A stretch of 16,770 nucleotides of DNA, from contig JBGVFN010000115.1 of the NCBI GenBank assembly GCA_045121095.1, forward strand, positions 1 to 16,770, written 5' to 3'. Source of the DNA: TWA4 sp045121095. GTDB lineage: Bacteria > Bacillota > Clostridia > Lachnospirales > Lachnospiraceae. How positions within the stretch are numbered: the first letter of the stretch is position 1; each line of letters starts with the position of its first letter. The notes under the pieces are model-generated. The model had not been told where the DNA came from. It did not search any database and saw only the letters and a program-made list of their open reading frames with translations. Below, piece by piece: positions 1 to 8,337 of the stretch. Both the position numbers and the translations under genes were made by a program.

Positions 1-1
1 A

Positions 2-1687
2 TTAGAACAGACCTGTGATCTTACCAGTAGAATCAACGTCGATACGTTCTGCTGCGGGAACCTTAGGCAGACCAGGCATCTTCATGATTGCGCCGGTAAT
101 AGCTACCATGAAGCCAGCACCTGCACTCATGGTTACCTGACGGATTGTGATACGGAATCCGCTGGGACGGCCAAGTTTGGTCTGGTCATCAGTCAGGGAG
201 TACTGGGTCTTAGCCATACATACGGGAACGTTGCCATAGCCAAGTTTTTCAAGGTTTTCGATTTCCTTGCTTGCTTCAGGTGAGTAGTCAACGCCGTCTG
301 CACCGTAGATCTTGGTAGCGATTGCTTCGATCTTAGCTTTCAGAGGCAGGTCAAGGTCGTATGAATATGTAAATCCGGATGCATCTCCTTCTTCACACAG
401 ACGAACAACTTCTTTAGCCAGTTCAATACCGCCAGCGCCGCCTTTGCCCCATACTTCGGTCAGCTTAACGTTAACGCCCAGTTCTGCACATTTTTCTGTA
501 ACCAGTGCGATTTCTGCATCAGTATCGGTTACGAAACGGTTCAGAGCTACTACTGCAGGCAGATGGAATACCTGAGTGATGTTTTCTACATGTTTCAGCA
601 GGTTCGGCAGACCTTTTTCCAGAGCTTCCAGATTTTCTTTCTGTACGTCAGCCTTCGGAACGCCACCGTTGTATTTCAGAGCTTTGATTGTTGCTACGAT
701 GATAACTGCATCAGGCTGCAGACCTGCCAGACGGCACTTGATATCCAGGAACTTTTCAGCACCAAGGTCAGCACCGAAACCAGCTTCTGTTACTACGTAG
801 TCACCGAAATGCATAGCCATCTTGGTAGCGATTACGGAGTTACATCCATGAGCGATGTTTGCGAAAGGACCACCGTGGATGAAGCAAGGTGTATGTTCCA
901 GAGTCTGAACCAGGTTGGGTTTCAGAGCGTCTTTTAACAGAGCGGTCATAGCGCCCTGAGCGTTGATCTGACCAGCTGTGATGGGTTCGCCAGCTCTTGA
1001 GTAAGCAACCAGGATTCTTGCGAATCTAGCTTTCAGATCGTCGATGCTGCTTGCCAGACAGAAAGCTGCCATGATTTCGGAAGCAACAGTGATATCAAAA
1101 CCATCTTCTCTGGGGTAACCCTGAGCTTTTCCGCCCAGACCATCAACGATGTTACGAAGCTGTCTGTCGTTCATATCTACACAACGTCTCCAGATGATTC
1201 TTCTGGGGTCGATGTCCAGTGCGTTGCCCTGGTAGATATGGTTGTCGATCATAGCTGCCAGCAGGTTGTTAGCAGCGCCGATAGCGTGGAAGTCACCTGT
1301 AAAGTGCAGGTTGATATCTTCCATAGGGATAACCTGTGCATAGCCGCCGCCTGCAGCACCACCCTTAACACCGAATACCGGTCCTAAAGAGGGCTCTCTT
1401 AATGCCAGAACTACGTTTTTGCCCAGCTGTGCCAGAGCGTCACCAACACCAACGGTAACAGTTGTCTTACCTTCGCCTGCGGGTGTAGGGTTGATAGCTG
1501 TGGTCAGGATCAGTTTTGCTTTCTTGCCGCTGCCGGGTTTTGTGGTCATCAGATTGTAATCTACTTTAGCTTTGTATTTGCCGTACAGTTCAATGTCATC
1601 TTCTGTAAGGCCGATCTTAGCTGCAACTTCACGAATGTGAATCGGTGTAGCTTCCTGAGCGATTTCGATGTCTGATTTGAATCCCAT
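2..1687 (-). CDS. fhs: Formate--tetrahydrofolate ligase (formyl-THF synthetase)
   Basis: Cytoplasmic one-carbon enzyme that joins formate to tetrahydrofolate with ATP, giving 10-formyl-THF for purine and fMet synthesis and, in acetogens, the methyl branch of the Wood-Ljungdahl pathway. The 561-aa product is full length for the family. Visible motifs are the nucleotide-binding loop TPAGEGKTT (about residues 68-76) and the family signature GVKGGAAGGGY (about 106-116), followed by PMEDINLHFTGD. The ATG at 1687 is preferred over an in-frame ATG 15 bases upstream, because the latter lies inside the GGAGG Shine-Dalgarno (complement of 1696-1700). The TAA is at 2-4, so the gene is complete but ends at the window edge. 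It is divergent from rpsL and has its own promoter about 120 bases upstream. Identification is very sure; a role in acetogenesis cannot be told from here. Confidence 0.97.
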   Translation of the reverse strand: MGFKSDIEIAQEATPIHIREVAAKIGLTEDDIELYGKYKAKVDYNLMTTKPGSGKKAKLILTTAINPTPAGEGKTTVTVGVGDALAQLGKNVVLALREPSLGPVFGVKGGAAGGGYAQVIPMEDINLHFTGDFHAIGAANNLLAAMIDNHIYQGNALDIDPRRIIWRRCVDMNDRQLRNIVDGLGGKAQGYPREDGFDITVASEIMAAFCLASSIDDLKARFARILVAYSRAGEPITAGQINAQGAMTALLKDALKPNLVQTLEHTPCFIHGGPFANIAHGCNSVIATKMAMHFGDYVVTEAGFGADLGAEKFLDIKCRLAGLQPDAVIIVATIKALKYNGGVPKADVQKENLEALEKGLPNLLKHVENITQVFHLPAVVALNRFVTDTDAEIALVTEKCAELGVNVKLTEVWGKGGAGGIELAKEVVRLCEEGDASGFTYSYDLDLPLKAKIEAIATKIYGADGVDYSPEASKEIENLEKLGYGNVPVCMAKTQYSLTDDQTKLGRPSGFRITIRQVTMSAGAGFMVAITGAIMKMPGLPKVPAAERIDVDSTGKITGLF

Positions 1688-1806
1688 AGTAATAACCTCC
1701 ATAAATAAGATTTGCAGATACAGCGGAACCTGAAATCTTCGGCTGCAATCTGCGGTGGATAGATTAACCTGTAACTTCTCTGTTGGAGTAAGTTAATTTA
1801 TTAACA

Positions 1807-1835
1807 ATTATATTGAAATGCTTCACAGATAACAA
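1807..1835 (-). promoter_or_regulatory. Sigma-A-type promoter of fhs
   Basis: On the minus strand there is a TTGTTA -35 (1830-1835), a 17-base spacer and a perfect TATAAT -10 (1807-1812). Transcription would start near 1800 and give a leader of about 110 bases. The leader can form an imperfect hairpin in which GCAGAT (complement of 1748-1753) pairs with ATCTGC (complement of 1714-1719). I could not match it to a known riboswitch. Confidence 0.7.
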
Positions 1836-2666
1836 TAGGAAAATGTTCTAAACTTTTACCGGTTTATCTGAAATAAGTTTGGCAAATATGATTTTGAATG
1901 AGAATTTCACGAATAAAAAATAAACTTTGCACAAAAACTGAGAATTCAGACAAAAAAACTTTGTAATAAAATTTTAGTAACAATTGTTATTTTGTTATCA
2001 TGTTGAAAAGCCCTGATCATTAACTACTTACAAAAAAGAAACACAGGTGAATTTTCTCGGATCGTATCCAGCAAATCTTTGTATATTGCTGAATGCTTTC
2101 TGAAAATCGCAATTCAGATGTCATCTATTTTAACAGTTATTCGGTGAAAATGGAAGCTTTTTTGTGAATTTTGTTAAAAAAATTAATGAAAATCTGTTCG
2201 TGTTAAAATAGTATTTACCTAATTATAGGTCCAGATAATAGACCGATATGTTTTTCATAAATGAATCCACTGTTAGGCCCGGTTCCGTCATTTCAGATAT
2301 AAAAAATTATAAAGATTTTTATAAACAATATCCGTAAGAGCATGCGATCATACCCTGCTGAATTGTCACGTAAAAATACCATCCGGCAAAATTTGAAAAT
2401 CAAAAATGTGGTGTACAAAAATCAATGTATCACGACAGTGATGCGATAAAGCGTTAAGGTACTGATGTGTAAGTGAAGCATTATAATAGGAAGAAAGTCA
2501 GTTTTTCTTTTGTTTTTTCAGGCTCAAAATTCAGGAAAAGACTGGATTTTTACGTTTTAAACCATTCGTTATTGGGAAAAATAAAAGTATAACCATAAAG
2601 AAGGCAGGGGGAAGACATATAATCGGAAAAAGTACATTGTTTTTTGCCTTTTTTGCAAAATAATCC
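1836..2666. other. AT-rich gene-free spacer between fhs and rpsL
   Basis: About 830 bases of very AT-rich DNA without any convincing coding region on either strand. Isolated -10-like hexamers occur, including TATAAT at 2482-2487 and at 2618-2623, both reading toward rpsL. Neither has a good -35, so they are at best weak or activator-dependent promoters. A small inverted repeat, ACCTA/TAGGT around 2217-2230, could be a protein site. No tRNA, rRNA or known RNA family was recognised. Confidence 0.5.
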
Positions 2667-2695
2667 TTGACAAAAAGATGCAACTATGATTAAAT
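2667..2695 (+). promoter_or_regulatory. Promoter of the str operon (rpsL)
   Basis: Consensus TTGACA (2667-2672), a 17-base spacer, then TTAAAT (2690-2695, four of six bases match TATAAT). Transcription would start near 2702, about 58 bases before the rpsL start codon. This is the best promoter in the spacer for the ribosomal genes. Confidence 0.7.
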
Positions 2696-2759
2696 GATAG
2701 ACGTGTGCGCAGATTGGCACATGAAACTATTTATACGTTATATACAGGAGGTGAAAAAT

Positions 2760-3173
2760 ATGCCTACATTCGAACAGTTAGTAAGAAAGGGTAGACAGAC
2801 ATCTGTAAAGAAGAGTACTGCTCCCGCTCTGCAGAAAGGCTACAATTCATTACAGAAAAAAGCTACAGACGTAAGCTCTCCCCAGAAGAGAGGTGTTTGT
2901 ACAGCAGTTAAGACAGCAACCCCTAAGAAACCTAACTCAGCGCTTAGAAAAATCGCCAGAGTTCGTCTTTCTAATGGTATTGAAGTAACAAGCTATATCC
3001 CCGGTGAAGGTCACAACCTTCAGGAGCATAGCGTTGTACTGATCAGAGGTGGTCGTGTTAAGGACTTACCCGGTACAAGATATCATATCATCAGAGGTAC
3101 ACTTGATACAGCAGGTGTAGCTAAGAGAAGACAGGCACGTTCTAAGTACGGTGCTAAGAGACCTAAAAAATAA
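2760..3173 (+). CDS. rpsL: 30S ribosomal protein S12
   Basis: Small-subunit decoding-centre protein that monitors codon-anticodon pairing. The 137-aa product is full length, starting MPTFEQLVRKGR and ending KYGAKRPKK. The two loops that line the decoding site are wild type, TPKKPNSALRK and GGRVKDLPG. The lysines whose substitution gives streptomycin resistance are present, so nothing predicts ribosomal resistance. The ATG at 2760 is chosen over an in-frame ATG at 2694: the extra 22 residues are not part of the family and overlap the promoter, while AGGAGGTG (2746-2753) sits 6 bases before 2760. First gene of rpsL-rpsG-fusA-tuf. rpoC is not its upstream neighbour. Confidence 0.98.
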   Translation: MPTFEQLVRKGRQTSVKKSTAPALQKGYNSLQKKATDVSSPQKRGVCTAVKTATPKKPNSALRKIARVRLSNGIEVTSYIPGEGHNLQEHSVVLIRGGRVKDLPGTRYHIIRGTLDTAGVAKRRQARSKYGAKRPKK

Positions 3174-3236
3174 TTGATTAGTGTCTTTGGTTTTTAAACG
3201 AAACGAAATTATATCGATTATACAGGTCTTGAAACA

Positions 3237-3397
3237 TTCATTCACTATTGTAGTGCCGGAATGAAGCATATTTTGAACCAAATTTGAAATATCCACAGTG
3301 TGGGATTCCCGCAGGGACGGGAAATGCACACCAGGCCGCGCGAACACAATTGCAAATGTGAGTACCTGTGAATTAACAAATTCCCATAGTGGAATAT
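3237..3397 (+). promoter_or_regulatory. Structured rpsL-rpsG intercistronic RNA, candidate autoregulatory site
   Basis: The 242-base rpsL-rpsG gap can fold strongly. Hairpin A (3237-3265) has TTCATT pairing with AATGAA and CACTA with TAGTG, with a CCGG bulge. Hairpin B (3298-3331) has GTGTG pairing with CACAC and TTCCCG with CGGGAA around a 6-base loop. An alternative long-range helix joins bases 3289-3296 and 3301-3307 to 3379-3397, ending just before the rpsG Shine-Dalgarno at 3401, and is exclusive with hairpin B. In E. coli, S7 represses its operon by binding the S12-S7 gap; an analogous role here is inference. Confidence 0.45.
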
Positions 3398-3415
3398 ATT
3401 AAGGAGGGAAGTAAC

Positions 3416-3886
3416 GTGCCACGTAAAGGACATACTGGAAAAAGAGAAGTATTAGCAGATCCTATGTACAACAGCAAAGTTGTTACAAAGCTGGTTAACA
3501 ATATCATGTTAGACGGCAAAAAGGGTGTTGCTCAGAAAATTGTATACGGAGCTTTTGAAAAAGTTGAAAACCAGACAGGTAAGCCTGCACTGGAAGTTTT
3601 TGAAGAAGCTATGAATAACATCATGCCCGTTCTGGAAGTTAAGGCAAAACGTATCGGTGGTGCAACCTATCAGGTGCCGATCGAAGTTAAGCCCGACAGA
3701 AGACAGGCTTTAGCACTGCGTTGGTTAACCATGTTCTCACGTAAGAGAGGCGAAAAGACTCAGATCGACAGACTGGCTAACGAAATCATGGACGCAGCAA
3801 ACAATACTGGTGCAGCAGTTAAGAGAAAAGAAGATATGCACAAGATGGCAGAAGCAAACAAGGCTTTCGCTCATTACAGATTCTAA
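3416..3886 (+). CDS. rpsG: 30S ribosomal protein S7
   Basis: Primary 16S rRNA-binding protein that organises the head of the small subunit and contacts tRNA in the E and P sites. The 156-aa product is the standard length. It begins PRKGHTGKREVLADPMYNS after the initiator and ends AEANKAFAHYRF. The start is a GTG at 3416, placed 7 bases after AAGGAGGG (3401-3408). An in-frame GTG at 3389 would put the Shine-Dalgarno inside the gene and add nine non-conserved residues. Second gene of the str operon; in some bacteria S7 is the operon's translational repressor, and the structured gap upstream is compatible with that. The TAA stop is followed by an 89-base gap to fusA containing a strong hairpin. 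Confidence 0.97.
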   Translation: MPRKGHTGKREVLADPMYNSKVVTKLVNNIMLDGKKGVAQKIVYGAFEKVENQTGKPALEVFEEAMNNIMPVLEVKAKRIGGATYQVPIEVKPDRRQALALRWLTMFSRKRGEKTQIDRLANEIMDAANNTGAAVKRKEDMHKMAEANKAFAHYRF

Positions 3887-3916
3887 TCTCATTTGTGCCT
3901 GTTGACTTGCGAAGCT

Positions 3917-3951
3917 TGCAAAAGAAATTCCTGAAGGAACTTTCTTTTGCA
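3917..3951 (+). promoter_or_regulatory. Strong hairpin in the rpsG-fusA gap
   Basis: An 11-base arm (3917-3927) pairs perfectly with 3941-3951. TTCC/GGAA is stacked inside around a TGAA tetraloop, with one bulged C at 3940. No T-tract follows, so it is unlikely to terminate fully. The fusA Shine-Dalgarno begins 11 bases after the hairpin. Possible roles are a processing or mRNA-stability element, or a protein-binding control site. Confidence 0.55.
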
Positions 3952-3975
3952 GTGACTATTTAGGAGGAAAATCCA

Positions 3976-6090
3976 ATGGCTGGAAGAGAATATCCCTTAG
4001 AGAGAACCAGAAATATTGGTATTATGGCTCATATCGATGCTGGTAAAACAACACTGACAGAGCGTATCCTGTATTATACTGGCGTTAACTATAAGATCGG
4101 TGATACTCATGAAGGTACTGCTACCATGGACTGGATGGCTCAGGAGCAGGAAAGAGGTATCACAATTACTTCAGCTGCAACTACCTGTCACTGGACTCTG
4201 GAAGAACAGACCAAACCCAAAGCGGGTGCACTGGAACATCGTATCAACATTATCGATACACCTGGACACGTTGACTTCACAGTAGAAGTAGAACGTTCCC
4301 TGCGTGTACTGGACAGTGCTGTTGGTGTATTCTGTGCTAAGGGCGGTGTTGAACCTCAGTCTGAAAACGTATGGCGTCAGGCTGACAAGTACAACGTTCC
4401 CCGTATGGCATTCATCAATAAGATGGATATCATGGGTGCTGATTTCTACAATGCTGTAGACATGATCAAAAACAGATTAGGTAAGAATGCAGTACCGATT
4501 CAGCTTCCTATCGGCAAGGAAGATGATTTCAAGGGAATCATCGACCTGTTCGAAATGAAAGCATATATTTACAACGATGACAAGGGTACCGATGTATCTG
4601 TTGAAGATATTCCCGAAGACATGGTTGATGAAGCAGAAGAATACAGAGTCGACATGATCGAAAAAATCTGTGAAACAGATGACGAACTGATGATGATGTA
4701 TCTGGAAGATGAAGTTCCTTCTACTGAAGAACTGAAAGCTGCTTTAAGAAAAGCTACTATTGCATGTACAATCGTACCTGTAACATGCGGTTCCGCATAT
4801 AGAAACAAAGGTGTACAGAAGATGCTCGATGCAGTTATCGAATACCTTCCCGCACCTACAGACATCCCTGCAATCAAGGGTGTTGACCCCGAAGGCAATG
4901 AAGTAGAAAAGCATTCTTCTGATGAAGAACCTTTCGCTGCACTGGCATTCAAAATCATGGCCGATCCTTTCGTTGGTAAACTGGCATTCTTCAGAGTTTA
5001 CTCCGGTACACTGAACTCCGGTTCTTATGTACTGAATGCTACCAAGGGTAAAAAGGAACGTGTAGGTCGTATCCTGCAGATGCACGCTAACAAGAGAGAA
5101 GAACTGGATAAGGTTTACTCCGGTGATATCGCTGCTGCAGTAGGTTTAAAACTTACTACAACTGGTGATACAATCTGTGATGAAAAGTGTCCTGTAATTC
5201 TGGAATCCATGGAATTCCCTGAACCCGTTATCTCTGTTGCTATCGAACCCAAGACCAAAGCTGGTCAGGATAAGATGGGCGATGCTCTGGTTAAGCTGGC
5301 TGAAGAAGATCCTACTTTCCGTGTATCTACCAACACTGAAACAGGACAGACAATCATCTCTGGTATGGGTGAACTTCACCTGGAAATCATCGTTGACCGT
5401 CTGCTTCGTGAATTCAAGGTAGAAGCTAACGTAGGTGCTCCTCAGGTTGCTTACAAAGAAACATTCACCAAGGAAGTTACTGTTGACAGCAAGTATGCAA
5501 AACAGTCCGGTGGTCGTGGTCAGTATGGTCACTGTAAAGTTATCTTCACACCTATGGATCCCAATGGTGAGAAGACATTCGAATTCGAATCTACCGTTGT
5601 TGGTGGTGCTATTCCTAAGGAATACATCCCCGCAGTTGGCGCAGGTATCGAAGAAGCTACCAAGACTGGTGTTCTGGGTGGATTCCCTGTACTGGGTGTT
5701 CATGCAAACGTATACGATGGTTCTTACCATGAAGTCGACTCTTCCGAAATGGCATTCAAGATTGCTGGTTCTATGGCATTCAAAGATGCTATGCAGAAGG
5801 GTAATCCGGTTCTGCTGGAGCCCATCATGAAAGTTGAAGTTACCACACCCGAAGATTACATGGGTGATGTAATTGGTGATATCAACTCCCGTCGTGGCCG
5901 TATCGAAAGCTTTGAAGATGTAAATGGTTCTAAGCTGATCACTGGTTACGTACCGTTAGCAGAAATGTTCGGTTACGCAACTGACCTGCGTTCCAAGACA
6001 CAGGGTCGTGGTTCTTACTCCATGTTCTTCCACTGCAACGAACCGGTTCCGAAGTCCGTTCAGGAAAAAGTTCTGAAGGAAGGCAAATAA
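3976..6090 (+). CDS. fusA: Translation elongation factor G
   Basis: GTPase that drives ribosomal translocation and, with RRF, ribosome recycling. The 704-aa product is full length. The G domain shows G1 AHIDAGKT (18-25), switch I GITIT (61-65), G3 DTPGH (94-98) and G4 NKMD (148-151). The domain IV region contains GGRGQYGHCK, and the C-terminus runs through a normal domain V. A short insertion between the switch I region and G3 (EEQTKPKAGALEHR) is a variation I recall from clostridial EF-Gs. The ATG at 3976 is preceded by AGGAGGA (3962-3968) at 7-base spacing. Third gene of the str operon; no frameshift or truncation. Substitutions linked to fusidic acid resistance were not assessed residue by residue. 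Confidence 0.98.
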   Translation: MAGREYPLERTRNIGIMAHIDAGKTTLTERILYYTGVNYKIGDTHEGTATMDWMAQEQERGITITSAATTCHWTLEEQTKPKAGALEHRINIIDTPGHVDFTVEVERSLRVLDSAVGVFCAKGGVEPQSENVWRQADKYNVPRMAFINKMDIMGADFYNAVDMIKNRLGKNAVPIQLPIGKEDDFKGIIDLFEMKAYIYNDDKGTDVSVEDIPEDMVDEAEEYRVDMIEKICETDDELMMMYLEDEVPSTEELKAALRKATIACTIVPVTCGSAYRNKGVQKMLDAVIEYLPAPTDIPAIKGVDPEGNEVEKHSSDEEPFAALAFKIMADPFVGKLAFFRVYSGTLNSGSYVLNATKGKKERVGRILQMHANKREELDKVYSGDIAAAVGLKLTTTGDTICDEKCPVILESMEFPEPVISVAIEPKTKAGQDKMGDALVKLAEEDPTFRVSTNTETGQTIISGMGELHLEIIVDRLLREFKVEANVGAPQVAYKETFTKEVTVDSKYAKQSGGRGQYGHCKVIFTPMDPNGEKTFEFESTVVGGAIPKEYIPAVGAGIEEATKTGVLGGFPVLGVHANVYDGSYHEVDSSEMAFKIAGSMAFKDAMQKGNPVLLEPIMKVEVTTPEDYMGDVIGDINSRRGRIESFEDVNGSKLITGYVPLAEMFGYATDLRSKTQGRGSYSMFFHCNEPVPKSVQEKVLKEGK

Positions 6091-6111
6091 TTGCCATAAC
6101 AATGCTAAAAA

Positions 6112-6140
6112 TCTCTGTCTGGAATCTTTCTGGACAGAGA
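6112..6140 (+). terminator. Hairpin after fusA, possible weak or read-through terminator
   Basis: TCTCTGTC (6112-6119) and GACAGAGA (6133-6140) form an 8-base perfect stem with a 13-base loop, 22 bases after the fusA stop. The following bases, GGTTAATAT, are not a T-tract. It may only partly reduce read-through into tuf or act as a processing site. It fits the presence of a separate tuf promoter downstream. Confidence 0.35.
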
Positions 6141-6208
6141 GGTTAATATAAGTCAATCGGTATGCAAGGAATTATCGTAATTATTTATAACATTTGGTTA
6201 AATAATGC

Positions 6209-6237
6209 TTGAAAAATCCTCTTTTATTTAATATAAT
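6209..6237 (+). promoter_or_regulatory. Internal promoter for tuf
   Basis: TTGAAA (6209-6214, five of six -35 bases), exactly 17 bases, then a perfect TATAAT (6232-6237). Transcription would start near 6244 and give a 58-base leader, which contains a small hairpin (GACCA 6263-6267 with TGGTC 6272-6276). This would let EF-Tu be made in excess over EF-G and the ribosomal proteins. Confidence 0.8.
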
Positions 6238-6301
6238 AGTACCGATTTCTAAAAAATGAACAGACCATATTTGGTCGATTAATTCAAGGAGGACTTTTAA
6301 A

Positions 6302-7495
6302 ATGGCTAAAGCTAAATTTGACAGAAGCAAACCCCATTGTAACATTGGTACCATTGGCCACGTTGACCATGGTAAAACAACTTTAACAGCAGCTATTACC
6401 ATTACTCTGGCTAAGAGATTAGGTTTAGGTGAAGTGGTAGCTTTCGATCAGATCGATAAAGCTCCCGAAGAAAGAGCACGTGGTATCACAATCTCCACAG
6501 CTCACGTAGAATATGAAACAAACAACAGACATTACGCTCACGTTGACTGCCCTGGTCATGCTGACTACGTTAAGAACATGATCACTGGTGCTGCTCAGAT
6601 GGACGGTGCTATCCTGGTTGTTGCTGCTACTGATGGTGTTATGGCTCAGACCAAAGAACACATCCTGTTAGCTCGTCAGGTAGGCGTTCCTTACATCGTA
6701 GTATTCATGAACAAATGTGATATGGTTGACGATGAAGAACTGCTTGAATTAGTAGATATGGAAATCCGTGAACTGCTGAGCGAATATGACTTCCCCGGCG
6801 ATGACACACCTATCATCCAGGGTTCCGCTCTGATGGCTCTGCAGGATCCCGAATCCGAATGGGGCGACAAGATTCTGGAACTGATGGAAGAAGTAGACAA
6901 CTACATTCCTAACCCTGAAAGAGATACAGATAAGCCTTTCCTGATGCCTGTAGAAGACGTATTCTCCATCACAGGTCGTGGTACTGTTGCTACTGGTAGA
7001 GTAGAAAGAGGTACTATCCACGTATCTGACGAAGTTGAAATCGTAGGTCTGAAAGAAGAAAACCGTAAAGTAGTTTGTACAGGTATCGAAATGTTCCACA
7101 AACTGCTGGACGAAGGCCAGGCTGGTGATAACATCGGTGCTCTGCTTCGTGGTGTTCAGAGAACTGAAATCGAAAGAGGACAGGTTCTTGCTAAACCCGG
7201 CTCTGTAGATTGCCACAAGAAATTCACAGCTCAGGTTTACGTATTAACAAAAGATGAAGGTGGACGTCATACTCCTTTCTTCAACAACTACAGACCTCAG
7301 TTCTACTTCAGAACAACTGACGTTACCGGCGTTATCAATCTGCCCGAAGGTACAGAAATGTGCATGCCTGGTGACAACGTAGAAATGACAATCGAACTGA
7401 TCCATCCCATCGCTATGGAACAGGGTCTGACTTTCGCTATCCGTGAAGGTGGACGTACTGTAGGTTCAGGCCGTGTTGCTTCTATTATTGAATAA
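6302..7495 (+). CDS. tuf: Translation elongation factor Tu
   Basis: GTPase that delivers aminoacyl-tRNA to the ribosomal A site. The 397-aa product is complete. Visible GTPase motifs are G1 GHVDHGKT (19-26), switch I with RGITIS (60-65), G3 DCPGH (82-86), G4 NKCD (137-140) and GSAL in G5. Domain II (around FSITGRGTVATGRVERG) and the C-terminal domain ending GGRTVGSGRVASIIE are intact. The ATG at 6302 follows AAGGAGGA (6286-6293) at 8-base spacing. Last gene of the str operon, served by both read-through and its own promoter, and closed by an intrinsic terminator. Codon use is strongly biased, as expected for a highly expressed gene. Whether a second tuf copy exists elsewhere cannot be seen. 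Confidence 0.98.
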   Translation: MAKAKFDRSKPHCNIGTIGHVDHGKTTLTAAITITLAKRLGLGEVVAFDQIDKAPEERARGITISTAHVEYETNNRHYAHVDCPGHADYVKNMITGAAQMDGAILVVAATDGVMAQTKEHILLARQVGVPYIVVFMNKCDMVDDEELLELVDMEIRELLSEYDFPGDDTPIIQGSALMALQDPESEWGDKILELMEEVDNYIPNPERDTDKPFLMPVEDVFSITGRGTVATGRVERGTIHVSDEVEIVGLKEENRKVVCTGIEMFHKLLDEGQAGDNIGALLRGVQRTEIERGQVLAKPGSVDCHKKFTAQVYVLTKDEGGRHTPFFNNYRPQFYFRTTDVTGVINLPEGTEMCMPGDNVEMTIELIHPIAMEQGLTFAIREGGRTVGSGRVASIIE

Positions 7496-7529
7496 TTATA
7501 GTTTGTTATCATAATAAACTTATAAAACG

Positions 7530-7558
7530 ACCCCGGAGGCTTATGTCTCCGGGGTTTT
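7530..7558 (+). terminator. Intrinsic terminator of the str operon
   Basis: CCCCGGAG (7531-7538) and CTCCGGGG (7547-7554) form a perfect 8-base GC-rich stem with an 8-base loop, followed by TTTT (7555-7558) and preceded by AAAACGA. It lies 35 bases after the tuf stop. From here to the end of the next gene (7559-7651) I see no gene and no recognisable attachment site. Confidence 0.9.
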
Positions 7559-7651
7559 GACGTTTCTGCGGATATGGAAATAATAGCGAATGGGAATCGC
7601 AGGCGGTTGAGTTTTCATTCTCCGGCAGATGCCTGTGATACCATTATGATA

Positions 7652-8266
7652 CTATTCAGATTTCCTGCTGGAAAATTTCTTAGCCAGCAATTCATCACGT
7701 TTCCCGATTCTTGTCTCAAAATCAAGTTCTTCTATTTCCTTATGGGTAACCGGTTTGGATGTATAGTATTCTAAAGTCTGCTTTTTCCACATTTCAAACA
7801 TATCTTTCCCGGTAAAATAAGATTCCAGGCTTTCTCTGTTTTCCTGCAGATCAGCGAGAAAATTGCACATATCAGCATTCAGGGAATGTTCCCGGTCATT
7901 GCCATAAAAGCGGAGTCCGGCATACCAGCGCCGGGATCCGGTTTCTGTATCATCAGGCAGCTGGTTGTTGATTTCCAGCTCATATCTTAATTCATTTGAT
8001 TCATTTATCTGCAGTAAAACCCAGATGATATCGCTCAGCGTGGAAATCTGAACCTTATTCTGTGACAAACCAAACAACCAGTCCAATGACACATGGAATT
8101 TCTGAGCAATTGTCAGGAGCACATCATTGGATGGGGTAACGACACCATTTTCATAACTGGATAAAGTGGATTGACGGATGCCGATAGCTGCAGCAAAATT
8201 TTTCTGATTCATTTTCAAATCAGTACGCAGTTCTTTGATTTTTTCAGCAACGGATGATTCCTGCAT
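7652..8266 (-). CDS. XRE-family transcriptional repressor of the mobile element
   Basis: The 204-aa cytoplasmic DNA-binding protein has an N-terminal helix-turn-helix of the Cro/CI (XRE) type at about residues 7-66. It shows the typical core NFAAAIGIRQSTLSSYENG, with the recognition helix around RQSTLSSYE, and then SLDWLFG. The C-terminal ~135 residues are charged and not recognised; no RecA-type S24 self-cleavage domain or ImmA-like zinc protease motif is visible. The ATG at 8266 follows AAGGAGGTG (complement of 8275-8283). It is divergent from the xis-int operon. The gap between them holds repeated ATGATA palindromes overlapping both promoters, which argues that it represses excision genes and itself. 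The inducing signal is unknown. Family call sure, role inferred from position. Confidence 0.9.
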   Translation of the reverse strand: MQESSVAEKIKELRTDLKMNQKNFAAAIGIRQSTLSSYENGVVTPSNDVLLTIAQKFHVSLDWLFGLSQNKVQISTLSDIIWVLLQINESNELRYELEINNQLPDDTETGSRRWYAGLRFYGNDREHSLNADMCNFLADLQENRESLESYFTGKDMFEMWKKQTLEYYTSKPVTHKEIEELDFETRIGKRDELLAKKFSSRKSE

Positions 8267-8298
8267 TTTGAAGACACCTCCTTAAGAACATTACAATC

Positions 8299-8327
8299 AG
8301 TATATCATAAATGATAAAAATCAACAA
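8299..8327 (-). promoter_or_regulatory. Promoter of the XRE repressor gene
   Basis: On the minus strand there is TTGTTG (8322-8327), a 17-base spacer, then TATACT (8299-8304). The palindrome at 8303-8316 lies in the spacer and touches the -10, so binding there should autorepress. Confidence 0.6.
8303..8316. promoter_or_regulatory. Operator O1, palindrome in the repressor promoter
   Basis: TATCAT and ATGATA form a perfect inverted repeat with a 2-base centre. The same half-site, ATGATA, recurs three more times before the xis gene. Confidence 0.65.
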
Positions 8328-8337
8328 CACAAAATAA

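Noticed and set aside
1714..1800. fhs leader as a tetrahydrofolate riboswitch
   Set aside because: Folate control would make sense, but the conserved THF riboswitch motifs are not visible. Only an imperfect hairpin with short arms is present.
2482..2623. Additional rpsL promoters at TATAAT 2482 and 2618
   Set aside because: Both have perfect -10 hexamers but no acceptable -35 at 16-18 bases in an AT-rich background. Recorded only within the spacer entry.
2694..2759. N-terminal extension of S12 from an upstream in-frame ATG
   Set aside because: It adds residues foreign to the family, overlaps the promoter -10, and the true ATG has an ideal AGGAGGTG site.
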